Origin: CAUZIB01 sp963578805 | Lineage (GTDB): Bacteria > Acidobacteriota > Vicinamibacteria > Vicinamibacterales > UBA8438 | Reading direction: 5' to 3' | NCBI GenBank assembly: GCA_963578805.1 | Contig: CAUZDY010000015.1 | Span: 1-64,000 of the forward strand | Length of the DNA: 64,000 nucleotides | Shown here: positions 63,281 through 64,000 of the stretch, piece after piece | How the letters are laid out: each line of letters opens with the position of its first letter | Numbering within the stretch: position 1 is the first letter of the stretch | Translations under genes and position numbers: made by a program | The notes under the pieces: model-generated | What the model was told of the DNA's origin: nothing | Seen by the model: only the letters and a program-made list of their open reading frames with translations | Databases searched by the model: none

Positions 63281-63652
63281 CTAAGCCACCAACTCGGAAT
63301 ACGTGTCGGCGTCGAGTAACCTTGACAGCTCGTCGGGATCGGATAGCTTAATGGCGATCAACCACGTCTCGTGTGCCTGTTTGTTCACCGACTCAGGGCT
63401 TTCGCTTAGGACCGTGTTAAGTTCGACTACTTCGCCGGATACGGGGCAGTACAGATCGGAGACCGCCTTCACCGACTCAATTGACCCAAACTGCTCTCCC
63501 TGCTTAAAACTCCTACCGACGTCCGGTAGCTCAACGTAGACCACATCCCCCAGTTGTTGCTGTGCGTAGTCCGTAATTCCGACACGCCCAATTTTACCGG
63601 TTACGCTGATCCATTCATGGTCCGTGCTGTACTTTAAATCCGCAGGGTACAT
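63281..63652 (-). CDS. gcvH: Glycine cleavage H-protein
   Basis: A 123-residue lipoyl carrier. 'YSTDHEWISV' at about 8-17, 'GITDYAQQQLGDVVYVELPDVG', lipoyl Lys in ESVKAVSDLYCPVSGEVVELN near 60, and 'ETWLIAIKL' near 95. It shuttles the aminomethyl group between P, T and L proteins. It lies 46 bases after gcvT and 12 bases before gcvP. Confidence 0.97.
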   Translation of the reverse strand: MYPADLKYSTDHEWISVTGKIGRVGITDYAQQQLGDVVYVELPDVGRSFKQGEQFGSIESVKAVSDLYCPVSGEVVELNTVLSESPESVNKQAHETWLIAIKLSDPDELSRLLDADTYSELVA

Positions 63653-63698
63653 ACAAATTGACTCCTCACCAGCAGGACATACTGCTCAGTAAAACTTC

Positions 63699-64000
63699 TT
63701 ACGTGCGTTTGTAGAATGGCATCTTCACCACCTGAGCCGTGACATGTCGATCTCGAACCGCGACCGCGATCTCGGTTCCCACTACACTTGCCTCAACCGG
63801 CACATACGCCATCCCGATTGCCTTCTTGAGATACGGCGTTCTCGTGCCGCTGGTGACTGCTCCGACCTTGTCACCGCCGACGTAGACCGCATACCCATGG
63901 CGTGCGATCCCTCGATCGACCATTTCGAACCCGACGAGCTTTCGAGATACGCCTTCAGCTCTCTGTTTCATCAACGCCTCGCGACCGTTAAATAATGGTT
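63699..64000 (-). CDS. gcvT: Glycine cleavage T-protein, C-terminal part
   Basis: The gene runs off the right edge; about 100 C-terminal residues are visible. 'FNGREALMKQRAEGVSRKLVGFEM', 'GYAVYVGGDKVGAVTSGTRTPYLKKAIGMAYVP' and the final KMPFYKR are typical of GcvT aminomethyltransferase. The in-frame sequence continues past 63974 to the window end, so the ORF start at that point is not the true start. Confidence 0.93.
   Translation of the reverse strand, partial: PLFNGREALMKQRAEGVSRKLVGFEMVDRGIARHGYAVYVGGDKVGAVTSGTRTPYLKKAIGMAYVPVEASVVGTEIAVAVRDRHVTAQVVKMPFYKRT

Noticed and set aside
1..64000. CRISPR arrays, IS elements, integrated phage
   Set aside because: No direct-repeat array, transposase or phage gene was seen; xerD is a normal core recombinase.

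Overview
The window is a gene-dense stretch of a Gram-negative bacterial chromosome, with no rRNA, tRNA, IS element, prophage or CRISPR array that I could see. Gene content (lipopolysaccharide export, Tol-Pal, a secretin-based pilus/type II secretion cluster, a one-polypeptide LptF-LptG, class C serine hydrolases with SSS symporters, a BMC shell gene) and the style of the proteins suggest an Acidobacteriota genome, possibly of the Vicinamibacteria type. This assignment is inference from protein character, not from a marker search.

Layout. 1-6018 (+): the end of recJ, an oversized LptC/LptA-like protein, lptB, rpoN, a short divergent hpf-like ORF, rapZ and a cupin. 6095-11595 (-): the Tol-Pal envelope operon (tolQ, tolR, tolA/tonB-like, tolB, pal, cpoB) followed by ssb. 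11742-19580 (+): recN, miaB, a DUF151 nuclease, parA, parB and a fused lptF-lptG. 19597-23594 (-): a PHP metallohydrolase, metK with a structured leader, and xerD. 23731-26256 (+): a metal-binding lipoprotein and a cytochrome c/copper-monooxygenase-like protein. 26293-32701 (-): a tightly overlapped operon hom-thrC-LOR/SDH-lysC-asd, preceded by a promoter, a threonine-rich leader peptide and a terminator/antiterminator pair. 32753-37213 (+): symporter, AmiE-like serine hydrolase and a second symporter, with a promoter overlapping that of hom. 37270-47301 (-): a pilus/type II secretion hybrid (GspF/PilC, GspE/PilB, PilM, PilN, PilO, PilP-like, secretin with cohesin, three pseudopilins) with one Ig-like lipoprotein on the opposite strand. 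47466-49080 (-): a lytic transglycosylase and an unknown lipoprotein. 49225-51243 (+): a solitary BMC hexamer shell protein and an acylating aldehyde dehydrogenase with a long tail. 51493-57088 (+): M23 peptidase, secA and guaB. 57111-64000: tsaE and nnr (-), a class IV aminotransferase (+), and gcvP, gcvH and partial gcvT (-).

How the genes work together. Most of the window is envelope construction (Lpt, Tol-Pal, murein enzymes, SecA, pilus/secretion) and core metabolism (aspartate-family amino acids, SAM, GMP, glycine cleavage). The most informative non-coding signals are the hom-operon attenuator with its overlapping divergent promoters, and the structured metK 5' region. The most unusual accessory locus is the two-gene microcompartment satellite. 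Start codons were chosen from overlaps, Shine-Dalgarno spacing and family N-termini. All functional names come from reading motifs by eye, without a database search.
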